A stretch of DNA of 64,000 bases, taken from the NCBI GenBank assembly GCA_022701275.1, contig CP031740.1, positions 135,001 to 199,000 on the forward strand, written 5' to 3'. Origin of the DNA: Microcoleus vaginatus PCC 9802. Its GTDB lineage: Bacteria; Cyanobacteriota; Cyanobacteriia; Cyanobacteriales; Microcoleaceae. Numbering within the stretch: position 1 is the first letter of the stretch; each line of letters begins with the position of its first letter. Made by a program: the position numbers and the translations under genes. Under the pieces are notes generated by a model, which made no database searches, had not been told where the DNA came from, and was given only the letters and a program-made list of their open reading frames with translations. This document shows, in pieces, positions 18,898 to 26,704 of the stretch.

Positions 18898-19812
18898 ATG
18901 GCTTTTAAACGCTTATTTCCGCTGATTTGTGCACTAATTTGGTCGATCGCACCTGTTGGGCAAACGGCGGCAAATACGGAGATTCCACCTGCAAATCTTC
19001 CCTCAGGTACACCTCTAGAAAACCCCGACCCCGCCCGCGATTGCCCGAGTCCGGCTATGTCTCGATTGCGCCGCCACACTGTGGCCCAGGGCGAAACAAT
19101 AGAAAGCATCGCGCGGCAATACAATGTGATTCCTGCAGCGCTGATCGGGATAAATCCGACGTTGCGGGGCGGTCGAGTATCTGCTGGAAGTGCGATCGTC
19201 ATTCCTCCCTACAGTGGAATCGAGGTAAAAGTGCCTGCGGGCTGGAATTGGCAAAAACTGGCAGAAGCTTACAAAGTGCGCGCAGATTTGCTATTTGAGG
19301 CGAATGGGTGCAGGGCTTTGGGACAAACCGTGTTTGTGCCTGCGGTGAATAGATCGATCGGGCCTTCTGTAAATCCCGATACAACGCCATCGGTGCAAAG
19401 ATTTCCGCTGCCCGCCCCAGCAGTGGAAGCTTTGCGTTACGGGCGGCAATTGCATCCGGCGCGGCGCGAATTTTTTTTCCACAGCGGCGTAGATTTTTTG
19501 GCGTCGGAGGGTACGCAGGTTTTGGCGGCTGGGGAGGGGACTGTCGCCTTTGCCGGGCCGCAGGGGGATTACGGGAATTTAGTTGTGGTGAACCATCAAG
19601 CAGGGAAGCAAACGCGCTACGCTCATTTGAAAGATATTGCCGTAAAAGTCGGCCAAAAAGTGCTGTCTGGAGAAGTTTTGGGAACTGTCGGGACGACGGG
19701 AAAACGGGACATTCCGCCATCTCATTTGCATTTTGAAGTTCGGTACAATTCGGGTTTGGGTTGGGTTGCTGAAGACCCGCTGCTTTATTTGCAAGCGACT
19801 ATTAAAAAATAG
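18898..19812 (+). CDS. LysM-M23 family metallopeptidase
   Basis: 304 residues. A signal peptide (FPLICALIWSIAPVGQTAA) is followed by a LysM domain (HTVAQGETIESIARQYN), a second LysM-like segment (PAGWNWQKLAEAYKV) and a C-terminal peptidase M23 (LytM) domain with HSGVDF and HLHFEV, which hold the zinc ligands. It should cleave peptidoglycan cross-links in the periplasm. Start ATG 18898. It is divergent from the Deg protease. Confidence 0.93.
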   Translation: MAFKRLFPLICALIWSIAPVGQTAANTEIPPANLPSGTPLENPDPARDCPSPAMSRLRRHTVAQGETIESIARQYNVIPAALIGINPTLRGGRVSAGSAIVIPPYSGIEVKVPAGWNWQKLAEAYKVRADLLFEANGCRALGQTVFVPAVNRSIGPSVNPDTTPSVQRFPLPAPAVEALRYGRQLHPARREFFFHSGVDFLASEGTQVLAAGEGTVAFAGPQGDYGNLVVVNHQAGKQTRYAHLKDIAVKVGQKVLSGEVLGTVGTTGKRDIPPSHLHFEVRYNSGLGWVAEDPLLYLQATIKK

Positions 19813-19874
19813 GATTGTTAGTGTGAGCGAAATATGAGCGATTTACTGTAGACAAGCAAGCTTTAGAAATTACG

Positions 19875-20195
19875 ATGCACCATAGCACAATGAGGACAAG
19901 TCCACCATATTGGGAGCAGACGGCAACTGTCCGCTGGTTAGTAGGGCAAAAGCTACTCAAAAGAGCTTCTAGCCCGTATTTTCCAGAATTTTACGAAACT
20001 GATGAGGAGCTCATTAGCGACTATAATCGCTGCGATTGTTTTCGGGATAGATTTAAGCTTCTCTGGTTTCGCATAAAGGGAACCGATACGTACCACAGCG
20101 TTACACAGCATCCCTACACACCTAGCGAAGATTTAGCAATTGGTACTTATGTATCACCTTGTGGTAACTACTCTGCCAAAGTAACCAAGCTCTAG
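19875..20195 (+). CDS. Hypothetical protein
   Basis: 106 residues, aromatic and charged, three Cys, no membrane segment. The distinctive KGTDTYHSVTQHPYTPSEDL region suggests a real folded protein. It lies 62 bases after the M23 gene; a weak start (ATG 19875, alternative ATG 19890) leaves its N terminus open. No family recognised. Confidence 0.5.
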   Translation: MHHSTMRTSPPYWEQTATVRWLVGQKLLKRASSPYFPEFYETDEELISDYNRCDCFRDRFKLLWFRIKGTDTYHSVTQHPYTPSEDLAIGTYVSPCGNYSAKVTKL

Positions 20196-20239
20196 AATAT
20201 TCTGAGCTGCCGTAAGGAAATCTATGAATTAGAATGCAA

Positions 20240-20310
20240 GCCCGTGACGAGATTTGAACTCGTGACTTCCTCCTTACCAAGGAGGTACTCTACCACTGAG
20301 TTACACGGGC
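20240..20310 (-). tRNA. trnT: tRNA-Thr (GGT)
   Basis: Complement folds as a complete cloverleaf: GCCCGTG/CACGGGC acceptor, ACTC/GAGT D-stem, CCTCC/GGAGG anticodon stem with TTGGTAA loop (anticodon GGT), and ACGAG/CTCGT T-stem with TTCAAAT. The 3' CCA is not encoded. Confidence 0.95.
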
Positions 20311-20383
20311 ATAAAAAATTAAGAACCTCCAATTAAAAAATTAATTTTTAATTCTTAAATTTTAACTTTTTATTAAATTGAGG

Positions 20384-20465
20384 TGGGCCGAGCTAGATTT
20401 GAACTAGCGTAGGCGTAGCCAGCGGATTTACAGTCCGCCCCCATTAACCGCTCGGGCATCGACCC
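20384..20465 (-). tRNA. trnY: tRNA-Tyr (GTA)
   Basis: 82 bases on the complement, with acceptor GGGTCGA/TCGGCCC (one G-T pair), CTGTAAA anticodon loop (GTA), the long variable arm typical of bacterial tRNA-Tyr and a T-loop TTCAAAT. It lies 73 bases upstream of tRNA-Thr in the same direction; the pair is probably cotranscribed. Confidence 0.95.
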
Positions 20466-20484
20466 ATTTCCATCACAGTTATAC

Positions 20485-20512
20485 ATCCTAGCACCATAAT
20501 CTTTATTTGCAA
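20485..20512 (-). promoter_or_regulatory. Probable promoter for the tRNA-Tyr/Thr pair
   Basis: On the minus strand, TTGCAA (20512-20507), a 16-base spacer and TAGGAT (20490-20485) lie about 20 bases before the tRNA-Tyr 5' end. Consensus match only. Confidence 0.45.
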
Positions 20513-20603
20513 CATTATATTTAAAACTCTAATCATTAAGTTGAGAAGGCATAAGTCAGTTAGGGGCAGACCGGAAAAGTAAATACTGTTTAAAGTGCCC
20601 ATT

Positions 20604-20656
20604 GCTAAGTCTAGGCTTGGTGTCGGCCCGGAGCACGCGCCCCGCCTAGACTTAGC
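20604..20656 (-). terminator. Long 13-bp stem after the ABC exporter
   Basis: Perfect arms GCTAAGTCTAGGC (20604-20616) and complement (20644-20656) with a 27-base GC-rich loop. It starts 8 bases after the ABC exporter stop on the minus strand. The long loop resembles an insertion within a repeat; a terminator role is plausible but there is no T-run. Confidence 0.5.
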
Positions 20657-20664
20657 CCACATCC

Positions 20665-22482
20665 CTAATTCACTAATTCCCCGGTTTCTTGCAGGGAGTG
20701 CAGGCGACGGTAAATGCCTTGTTGACTCAAGAGTTCGTCGTGACTGCCAACTTCGACGATTCTACCGCCGTCGAGCACGACGATCGTATCGGCTTCGCGA
20801 ATTGTACTCAGTCTGTGGGCAATAATTATGGTGGTGCGCGTACCGAGGATATTCTGCATGGCTAGCTGGATCGCTCGCTCCGACTCATAGTCCAAACTAG
20901 AAGTAGCCTCATCAAAAATTAACACATCCGGCTCCACCAACAGCGCTCTCGCAATGCCCAACCGCTGTCGCTGACCGCCGGACAACCGCATTCCTCTCTC
21001 CCCGACCACGGTATAGTAACCTTGGGGCAATAGCCGCACAAAATCGTCTACTTTGGCAATGCGACAAGCATCCTCAACTTGCTCGAAAGTTGCATTTCTG
21101 TTTCCGTAAGTCAAATTTTCCAGCAAAGTACCGTTAAAAACGTCTACTTCTTGGTGAACAATGGCTAAACGCTGACGGTAGCGAGTCACGTCTAAGCTGC
21201 GAATGTCTTCGCCGTCGATCAGAATGCTGCCGGAGTTGGGTTCAAAGTAGCGAAACAGAAGTTTAACTAAAGTCGATTTTCCGGAACCCGATCGCCCGAC
21301 TAATGCTACAGTCTGACGGGGATGAATCAATAAATTCACATCCTGCAAAACGGGTTTTTGACTGTCGTACCCGAAGGTCAAACCGCTGAATTCAACTTTG
21401 CCGGTAAATTTATAAGGCGACGCCGATCGAGCATTTTCTGCTAAATTAACCGCATCAACACCGTCTGGCGTTTGCATAAACTCGTGGAACCGGATCATTG
21501 AAGAATAACGCCGCGCCAATAATTCGGCGATAATGCTAATCGGACGCAGTTGGGAATATGCCATGCTTGCCAACGTGTAGACGGTAACAAAATATCCGAG
21601 GGAAATTTTGCCTGCAACCGTGGCGGCTAGGCTAAAACCGAGAACTGAAAACAAACACAACTGGACGATCGTCTGCTGGTATGCCCCCAAGGTGACGTAT
21701 CCTTTGTGAATGCGGTCGATCACGACTTTTAATTCGCGATCGAGTCTGGTGGTTTGCCTTTTGAGTTCATCGCTTTCTGTGGCAAAAGCTTTGACTGTTT
21801 TGATGTTGGTGATAATTTCCGAGTTGCGGCTTTCGGTATCTTCGATGTATTCGTCCAGAATTTCTTCGCGCGCAGTCACTCCTTGCAGGCCTTTTAAGGT
21901 GAAACTGAGGATAAATAGGAATGAAACCAAAATTAATAAGCCAATCCGCCACTCAATTAAGCAGATAACGGCAAAAATGCCGATTAAGCGGACGACTTCG
22001 GGGATGAATTCGCCGGCAATTTCTGGGTAAGTCCAAGTATGGTTGGCGATGCCTTTGGCGATGCGACTGGCAATCCGTCCGGCGTTGTTTTCGTCGTAAA
22101 ATTCTAGGGGCAAGGTGAGGATTTTGCCGATCGCGCTTCTCATTTGATCGCGCCTTGCCCTCAATGGTATCGCCCAGTGGAACCAATTTGCTACCCAAGG
22201 CTGTACCGGTGCTTTGGCGACTGTTACCAGAAAAATCATGCCCAGCAAGACGGATAGCGATAATATTTTGTTGGGTGAGTGCTGGGTAACAGAGGCGATC
22301 GCTGTTATGAGTGTTTTCGTTACTGTATCTGTAGGTTGATCCGACAATACGTTTAATATTTGACCGATCGCGTAGGGAACAAGCAAATCGGCTAGCGCCA
22401 AAACGCTCGATGCGCCTATGCTGTAAACTGATATTTTCCAGTAGCGACTGTAGTATTGGAAAATGTCCTGAAAGCTTGCCAT
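20665..22482 (-). CDS. ABC exporter (MsbA-like, fused TM and ATPase)
   Basis: 605 residues. Residues 1-320 form the six-helix transmembrane domain (YYSRYWKISVYSIGASSVLALAD at the start). Residues 340-600 form the ATPase with GRSGSGKST (Walker A), LSGGQRQRLG (signature), VLIFDEATSS (Walker B) and IIAHRLSTI (switch His). It should be a homodimeric exporter of a lipid, peptide or drug; the substrate cannot be inferred. ATG 22482 chosen as the N terminus aligns best there; the frame continues to 22521. It is a single gene, with no partner gene nearby. Confidence 0.93.
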   Translation of the reverse strand: MASFQDIFQYYSRYWKISVYSIGASSVLALADLLVPYAIGQILNVLSDQPTDTVTKTLITAIASVTQHSPNKILSLSVLLGMIFLVTVAKAPVQPWVANWFHWAIPLRARRDQMRSAIGKILTLPLEFYDENNAGRIASRIAKGIANHTWTYPEIAGEFIPEVVRLIGIFAVICLIEWRIGLLILVSFLFILSFTLKGLQGVTAREEILDEYIEDTESRNSEIITNIKTVKAFATESDELKRQTTRLDRELKVVIDRIHKGYVTLGAYQQTIVQLCLFSVLGFSLAATVAGKISLGYFVTVYTLASMAYSQLRPISIIAELLARRYSSMIRFHEFMQTPDGVDAVNLAENARSASPYKFTGKVEFSGLTFGYDSQKPVLQDVNLLIHPRQTVALVGRSGSGKSTLVKLLFRYFEPNSGSILIDGEDIRSLDVTRYRQRLAIVHQEVDVFNGTLLENLTYGNRNATFEQVEDACRIAKVDDFVRLLPQGYYTVVGERGMRLSGGQRQRLGIARALLVEPDVLIFDEATSSLDYESERAIQLAMQNILGTRTTIIIAHRLSTIREADTIVVLDGGRIVEVGSHDELLSQQGIYRRLHSLQETGELVN

Positions 22483-22689
22483 AAATTTTTGTTGAGATAC
22501 AACCCTTGCAAACACTTGCATCTAAAACTGCGCTCTCGGCGCGATTTGTTTACAAGTGTACTACAAAAGTAGTTGATCGGGGAGTCATCTCGGCTCATGC
22601 TAGCGACTCGCCCGATCAGGTGATTTATGGCAATCATTCAATCGTCAGCAATCGATCCGCATTCCTGGGCAATAAATTCAAGACGAAGG

Positions 22690-22728
22690 GCAAAAAAATG
22701 CAAAAGACAGAATTTTTCTTAAATTCTG
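22690..22728 (-). terminator. Rho-independent terminator of the small membrane gene
   Basis: CAGAATTT/AAATTCTG stem with a short AT loop (22708-22728), followed on the minus strand by TCTTTTGCATTTTTTT. It ends the transcript of the 46-residue gene. Confidence 0.7.
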
Positions 22729-22771
22729 CCTTCTGAGCAAGGTCTTATAAGTTTTACGTTTGAGTAGTCTG

Positions 22772-22912
22772 TTAGCTGAGGGTGTAGGCTGATTGCAGCG
22801 CCCACCAGATCAAGAAGCCGATTCCGCCGGCAATGACAATCGCCGAAATGGCGATCGCTATAGGACTGTCAGCGCCCTTGAACTTCATGATTCCGCGATT
22901 TAAATCTGACAT
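22772..22912 (-). CDS. 46-residue single-pass membrane protein
   Basis: Translated by hand: MSDLNRGIMKFKGADSP is followed by a hydrophobic helix (about 18-40, AIAISAIVIAGGIGFLIWW) and ALQSAYTLS. It has a strong ATG, a terminator at 22690-22728 and no competing frame. Size and topology resemble small subunits of thylakoid complexes (photosystem, cytochrome b6f or NDH-1, such as NdhP or NdhQ). I cannot match it to one of them with confidence. It is short enough to be missed by routine gene calling. Confidence 0.75.
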   Translation of the reverse strand: MSDLNRGIMKFKGADSPIAIAISAIVIAGGIGFLIWWALQSAYTLS

Positions 22913-23082
22913 GACAGTGTTCTCCGACAATTCCAGCTTGATTGTAGCTTTGCCGTCGGCGGATGGCGGTCAATTTTCACGGCAATTACTGATTTGGTTA
23001 AGAATCTGGGTGCTGAAATTTCAGGTGGGGATAGGCTTTGGGGGTTTTTACTGGGTTTGTGAAAAAAACTTAGTAAAAAGAC

Positions 23083-23112
23083 TTGACAAATTTCGAGAAT
23101 TGAGACAATATT
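23083..23112 (+). promoter_or_regulatory. Probable promoter of tRNA-Gly
   Basis: TTGACA at 23083-23088, a 17-18 base spacer and CAATAT/AATATT about 20 bases ahead of the tRNA. Perfect -35, weak -10. Confidence 0.5.
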
Positions 23113-23130
23113 GTTAATACCGCAGGAAAT

Positions 23131-23202
23131 GCGGGTGTAGCTCAGTGGTAGAGCGTCACCTTGCCAAGGTGAATGTCGCGCGTTCGAATCGCGTCACCCG
23201 CT
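23131..23202 (+). tRNA. trnG: tRNA-Gly (GCC)
   Basis: GCGGGTG/CACCCGC acceptor, GCTC/GAGC D-stem, TCACC/GGTGA anticodon stem with TTGCCAA loop (anticodon GCC), GCGCG/CGCGT-type T-stem with TTCGAAT. Discriminator T; CCA not encoded. Confidence 0.96.
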
Positions 23203-23451
23203 TTAGAAAATAAAAAAAATCAAGGAAACCGGAAAGTATATCAAGAAAGTTTTCGGTCTACTCCTAAGGATGGTTGAAAATACCTAAGTTAGTGGTAAGA
23301 TTGAATCGAGAACTTGCAAGTCAAAATTGCCGATCGGGCGATACCTCGGAATAGGCAGTTGAAAGCCTCGCTAGGGCGGAATTGACAAGTTTGATTAAGT
23401 GGATATGTTAACGATTATTTTTGCAAAAACGCTTTTTTTATCCGATCGCTA

Positions 23452-23856
23452 GTGCCATCTCAAAAAGCTCCAAAGATTGACTTAAACGATGAGTACCCCT
23501 GTCCTTGCCGACGGCGGGGTCGTCTAGTGCCTATAACGTTGACAGAAGCCTTTGGCTGCAACCGCTGTCAACAAATATTTGTATTGGACGAAAGTGGATA
23601 CGTGATCGAGCAACTATCAACGAACTATCCTTACAAACAGGCTTGGCGGTGGACAGGGAACCAGTGGAACCGAGCCCATCCGGGCTTGAAGGCCCATTAT
23701 TTGCCACTGGCTTTGGGTATGATATTGGTGCCGCTAGTGATTTGGTTGCCCTTGGCGCTACACTCGCCGGGCCCGAATATTATTCTGTGGGCAATGGTCG
23801 CCGTGCTGCTAGCAATGCTGCCGGCGCTGATGGTATGGCTCGCTTACAGACGTTAG
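23452..23856 (+). CDS. Membrane protein with N-terminal Cys zinc-knuckle-like motif
   Basis: 134 residues starting at GTG. The N-terminal YPCPCRRRGRLVPITLTEAFGCNRCQQIFVL segment has C-x-C and C-x2-C pairs that could bind zinc. The C terminus has two hydrophobic helices (about 81-104 and 109-131). It lies 4 bases ahead of proA and is likely cotranscribed with it. The pattern recurs upstream of proA in other filamentous cyanobacteria as I recall; function unknown. Confidence 0.75.
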   Translation: MPSQKAPKIDLNDEYPCPCRRRGRLVPITLTEAFGCNRCQQIFVLDESGYVIEQLSTNYPYKQAWRWTGNQWNRAHPGLKAHYLPLALGMILVPLVIWLPLALHSPGPNIILWAMVAVLLAMLPALMVWLAYRR

Positions 23857-23860
23857 CTAG

Positions 23861-25126
23861 ATGATAATAGAGGATTTTACCCATTCATCAGATGCCGCAA
23901 ATGTCGCGCGTCGCGCTTATCAAGCTTCTTTGGAGTTGGCTGCGACAAAGAGTGCCGATCGTGCGGCAGGTTTGCAGGCGATGGCGGGCTGGCTGAAACG
24001 CCGGCAAAATGACATTTTAGAAGCAAATACTCTGGATCTAGAAGCAAGTCGGGACATGGCGATTCCCGAGTTGATCGTGGAGTGGCTGAAGCTGACGCCG
24101 GAACGGATCAAGACAACTGTGCAAATTCTGGAACGGTTGGGGGAAATGCCAGATCCGATCGGTAGGGTGATCAATGCTTCTTATCAGGTCGATCGGTGTC
24201 AGGTTTACTGTCAGTCGCTGCCGCTGGGGGCGATCGCTCTAATTTACGAGGCGTTTCCCGAGTTGGGGGCGATCGCCGCGGGTTTGTCTCTCAAAAGCGC
24301 TAACAGTTTGATTCTTAAAGGTGGCAGCGAAAGCTGGCAAACTAATACAGTAATTGGAGAAGCTTTGGTTTCGGCGATCGATGAGGTAGGTTTGCCCTCA
24401 GGATGTTTGCAGGTACTGCCGCCGGATCGGGGCGCTTCGATCCGAGAATTGGTCACTCAAGACCAATATCTCAATTTAATTATTCCCTACGGCAGACCAA
24501 GTTTGGTGCAGCAAGTAGTAAGGTTATGCACAGCACCAGTTTTGAGGTCGGCCATGGGAAATTGTTACCTTTATTGGTCACCGACTGGCAGTTTGGAGAT
24601 GGCAAGGTGGATGATTTTGGACAGTCATCAAAGCGTGCCCGATCCTGTTAATGCGATCGAGAAAGTGCTGATCGATCGCAACCAAAAGCCTTCTTCCTTA
24701 GTCAGGCTGTGGAACAGTTTAAAAGAAAAAGGCTTTCAAATTAGCGCTGATGCGGATCTCGTCGCAGATTTCCCAGACTTGAAGCTGGCGGAACCATACG
24801 AGTGGACTCAACCTTATTTAAACAAAACCATCGCGTTTAAAGTTGTCGATAGTTTAGAGATTGCGATCGGCTGGATCAACCGCTACAGCAGTGGCCACGC
24901 TGACTGCATCGCCACTGAATCTTACTTAGAAAGTCGCCAATTTGCTCTGGATGTTAACAGCGCCTCAACTTTTATTAATGCCTCACCTCGGTTTTGGCGC
25001 TATCAAAATCGTGGAGATGCGATATTTTTGGGAATGTCCAACCAAAAAGGTTATCGTCGAGGATTGATCGGGTTAGATACGCTGACGACAATCAAAGAAA
25101 TTGTTCAAGGAAACGGACTTTTTTAA
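23861..25126 (+). CDS. proA: Gamma-glutamyl phosphate reductase
   Basis: 421 residues, the family length. It reduces gamma-glutamyl phosphate to glutamate semialdehyde with NADPH, the second step of proline synthesis. Visible: aldehyde-dehydrogenase fold, QSLPLGAIALIYEAFPELGAIAAGLSLKSANSLILKGGSE. The usual ProA catalytic Cys region (normally CNA in the family) reads NCYLYW rather than CNALET, so the active-site Cys is displaced or lost; the paralogue identity should be treated with caution. Start ATG 23861, overlapping the preceding gene's end by a few bases only. Cyanobacteria can carry two ProA-like copies, one divergent. Confidence 0.8.
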   Translation: MIIEDFTHSSDAANVARRAYQASLELAATKSADRAAGLQAMAGWLKRRQNDILEANTLDLEASRDMAIPELIVEWLKLTPERIKTTVQILERLGEMPDPIGRVINASYQVDRCQVYCQSLPLGAIALIYEAFPELGAIAAGLSLKSANSLILKGGSESWQTNTVIGEALVSAIDEVGLPSGCLQVLPPDRGASIRELVTQDQYLNLIIPYGRPSLVQQVVRLCTAPVLRSAMGNCYLYWSPTGSLEMARWMILDSHQSVPDPVNAIEKVLIDRNQKPSSLVRLWNSLKEKGFQISADADLVADFPDLKLAEPYEWTQPYLNKTIAFKVVDSLEIAIGWINRYSSGHADCIATESYLESRQFALDVNSASTFINASPRFWRYQNRGDAIFLGMSNQKGYRRGLIGLDTLTTIKEIVQGNGLF

Positions 25127-25447
25127 TTTTATAGATTATTTATGATTGGTTATTGAGATTAAAGCCAAGTGAAAAGTGGGAGAGTATTATCGATAGGTAA
25201 GCCTTTAAGACCTGTTCCAAAATTATTTTTATAGGATACAATAATATCTTGGTACAAAAATCAGGCAGCCTTGATCTAAAGCAATTTGATCACAAACTCC
25301 CAGATAGCCGCAGTGGAGACAGATAAAATCTCCGCAGCGTGACAATAAGCCGTCGGATTTATGTGTGGGTTCCATCTAAAATTGGGTACGGGATCTAATT
25401 AAATTTAGCAACTTATTAAGTCACATGAAAATCCTCTTAGCGAGCAC
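25127..25447. other. Intergenic stretch ahead of the desaturase
   Basis: 321 AT-rich bases without a gene; it should contain the desaturase promoter. No clear operator seen. Confidence 0.4.
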
Positions 25448-26587
25448 ATGAAATCAGAAAAATTACTCCATACTCTAGACAAGACGGCAACGCCGACTGT
25501 AGGCGCAGAAACGCTAATTCACCACTCAGTATATGTTAAAAAATTGCGTCCGCTACTGCCATCCGATGCCTTTGAGCCGAATTCAAGCAAGTTAGGGATA
25601 CTGCTGATAAATATCGGAATTTTATTGTTAGGATGGGGAATTGCCGACTATCTCGATCGCTGGCCTGTCTATCTTTTATGGCTTTACTTACCTTTAGCCG
25701 CGATTATGGGCAATAGTATCATAGTTTTGCTATTTAGCTCCCACGATTTGATGCACGGCAGCGTTCAGAAAAAGTCTCGCCTGACTTATCCGATCGCCTT
25801 TTTGGGTCTAAGTATGCTGTTCATGCCACCTACTCAGTGGAAAAATCTGCACAACCTCGTACATCACAATAACACGAATTCTTTGGCAGACCCCGATCGC
25901 AACTATCTGTACCAGCAACCAGATACTTGGGGAAAATGGATTCAAAATCTGTTTGTACCGTCAGTTGAGGTCAATCCGCTGTGGTTAATTGTAGGGATGG
26001 CCGGTTCGTGGTTAGTGCATAATTTCCGCAATCTAACCTCGGTACTTTTATTTAATGATAAATCAGTTGATTATGTACCGGCTGCTTTTACAGTTAGTGC
26101 TAAAGATAGAGTGGCTATCGCCTTTGAATGTGTGGGAATTTTAGGAATTCATGCCAGCATTTTGTTCTACCTAAATTTTCATCCCCTCAAAATTGCCCTA
26201 GCCTACTTTTTGCCGATCGCGATTGGTCATGCAGGGGCAATGTTTTACATCTATACCAATCATATGGGTTGCCGGATGACCAGCATTAATGACCCGCTGA
26301 TCAACAGTGCTTCAGTGCGGGTTCCTAAAATATTTGACCTGTTGCACTTGAATTTTTCTTACCACACAGAGCATCATATTTTCCCCAGCATCAACTCAGA
26401 CTATTATCCGATGGTGCAAGAGTTGTTGCAAATTCACTATCCCGATCGCATGAATTTAATCGATGCTGGTGAAGCTTGGCGGTTGCTGCTGCAAACACCC
26501 CGGCATTATCAAGATGAAGTGACCTTCACCGATTCGTCGGGTACAATGTGCGTGAATTGCTCGATCGCTGAAGAATACAAAAGCTGA
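25448..26587 (+). CDS. Membrane fatty acid desaturase-like protein
   Basis: 379 residues with the three histidine boxes of membrane di-iron desaturases: HDLMH, HNLVHH and HTEHH. Four hydrophobic helices surround them. It inserts double bonds in acyl chains of membrane lipids (or hydroxylates a related substrate). It is divergent from typical DesA/B/C and may be a specialised member. Start ATG 25448. It is convergent with the lipoxygenase, separated by a bidirectional terminator, so the two may work on the same lipids. Confidence 0.88.
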   Translation: MKSEKLLHTLDKTATPTVGAETLIHHSVYVKKLRPLLPSDAFEPNSSKLGILLINIGILLLGWGIADYLDRWPVYLLWLYLPLAAIMGNSIIVLLFSSHDLMHGSVQKKSRLTYPIAFLGLSMLFMPPTQWKNLHNLVHHNNTNSLADPDRNYLYQQPDTWGKWIQNLFVPSVEVNPLWLIVGMAGSWLVHNFRNLTSVLLFNDKSVDYVPAAFTVSAKDRVAIAFECVGILGIHASILFYLNFHPLKIALAYFLPIAIGHAGAMFYIYTNHMGCRMTSINDPLINSASVRVPKIFDLLHLNFSYHTEHHIFPSINSDYYPMVQELLQIHYPDRMNLIDAGEAWRLLLQTPRHYQDEVTFTDSSGTMCVNCSIAEEYKS

Positions 26588-26626
26588 GAATGTCCAGGGG
26601 CTCTTACATCTTCTACCATGCTTAAG

Positions 26627-26691
26627 AACAGGCCAGAAAGCCTGTTCCACAAATAATGAATTTTAGTCTGGGGTGGGTGTTTCGCCCACCC
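26627..26691. terminator. Bidirectional terminator with repeat-derived hairpins
   Basis: Two hairpins: AACAGGC-CAGAAA-GCCTGTT (26627-26646) and GGGTGGG-TGTTTCG-CCCACCC (26671-26691), between convergent genes. The first belongs to the same repeat family as 43621-43764, in inverted orientation. Confidence 0.65.
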
Positions 26692-26704
26692 AACCAATAC
26701 ACTC

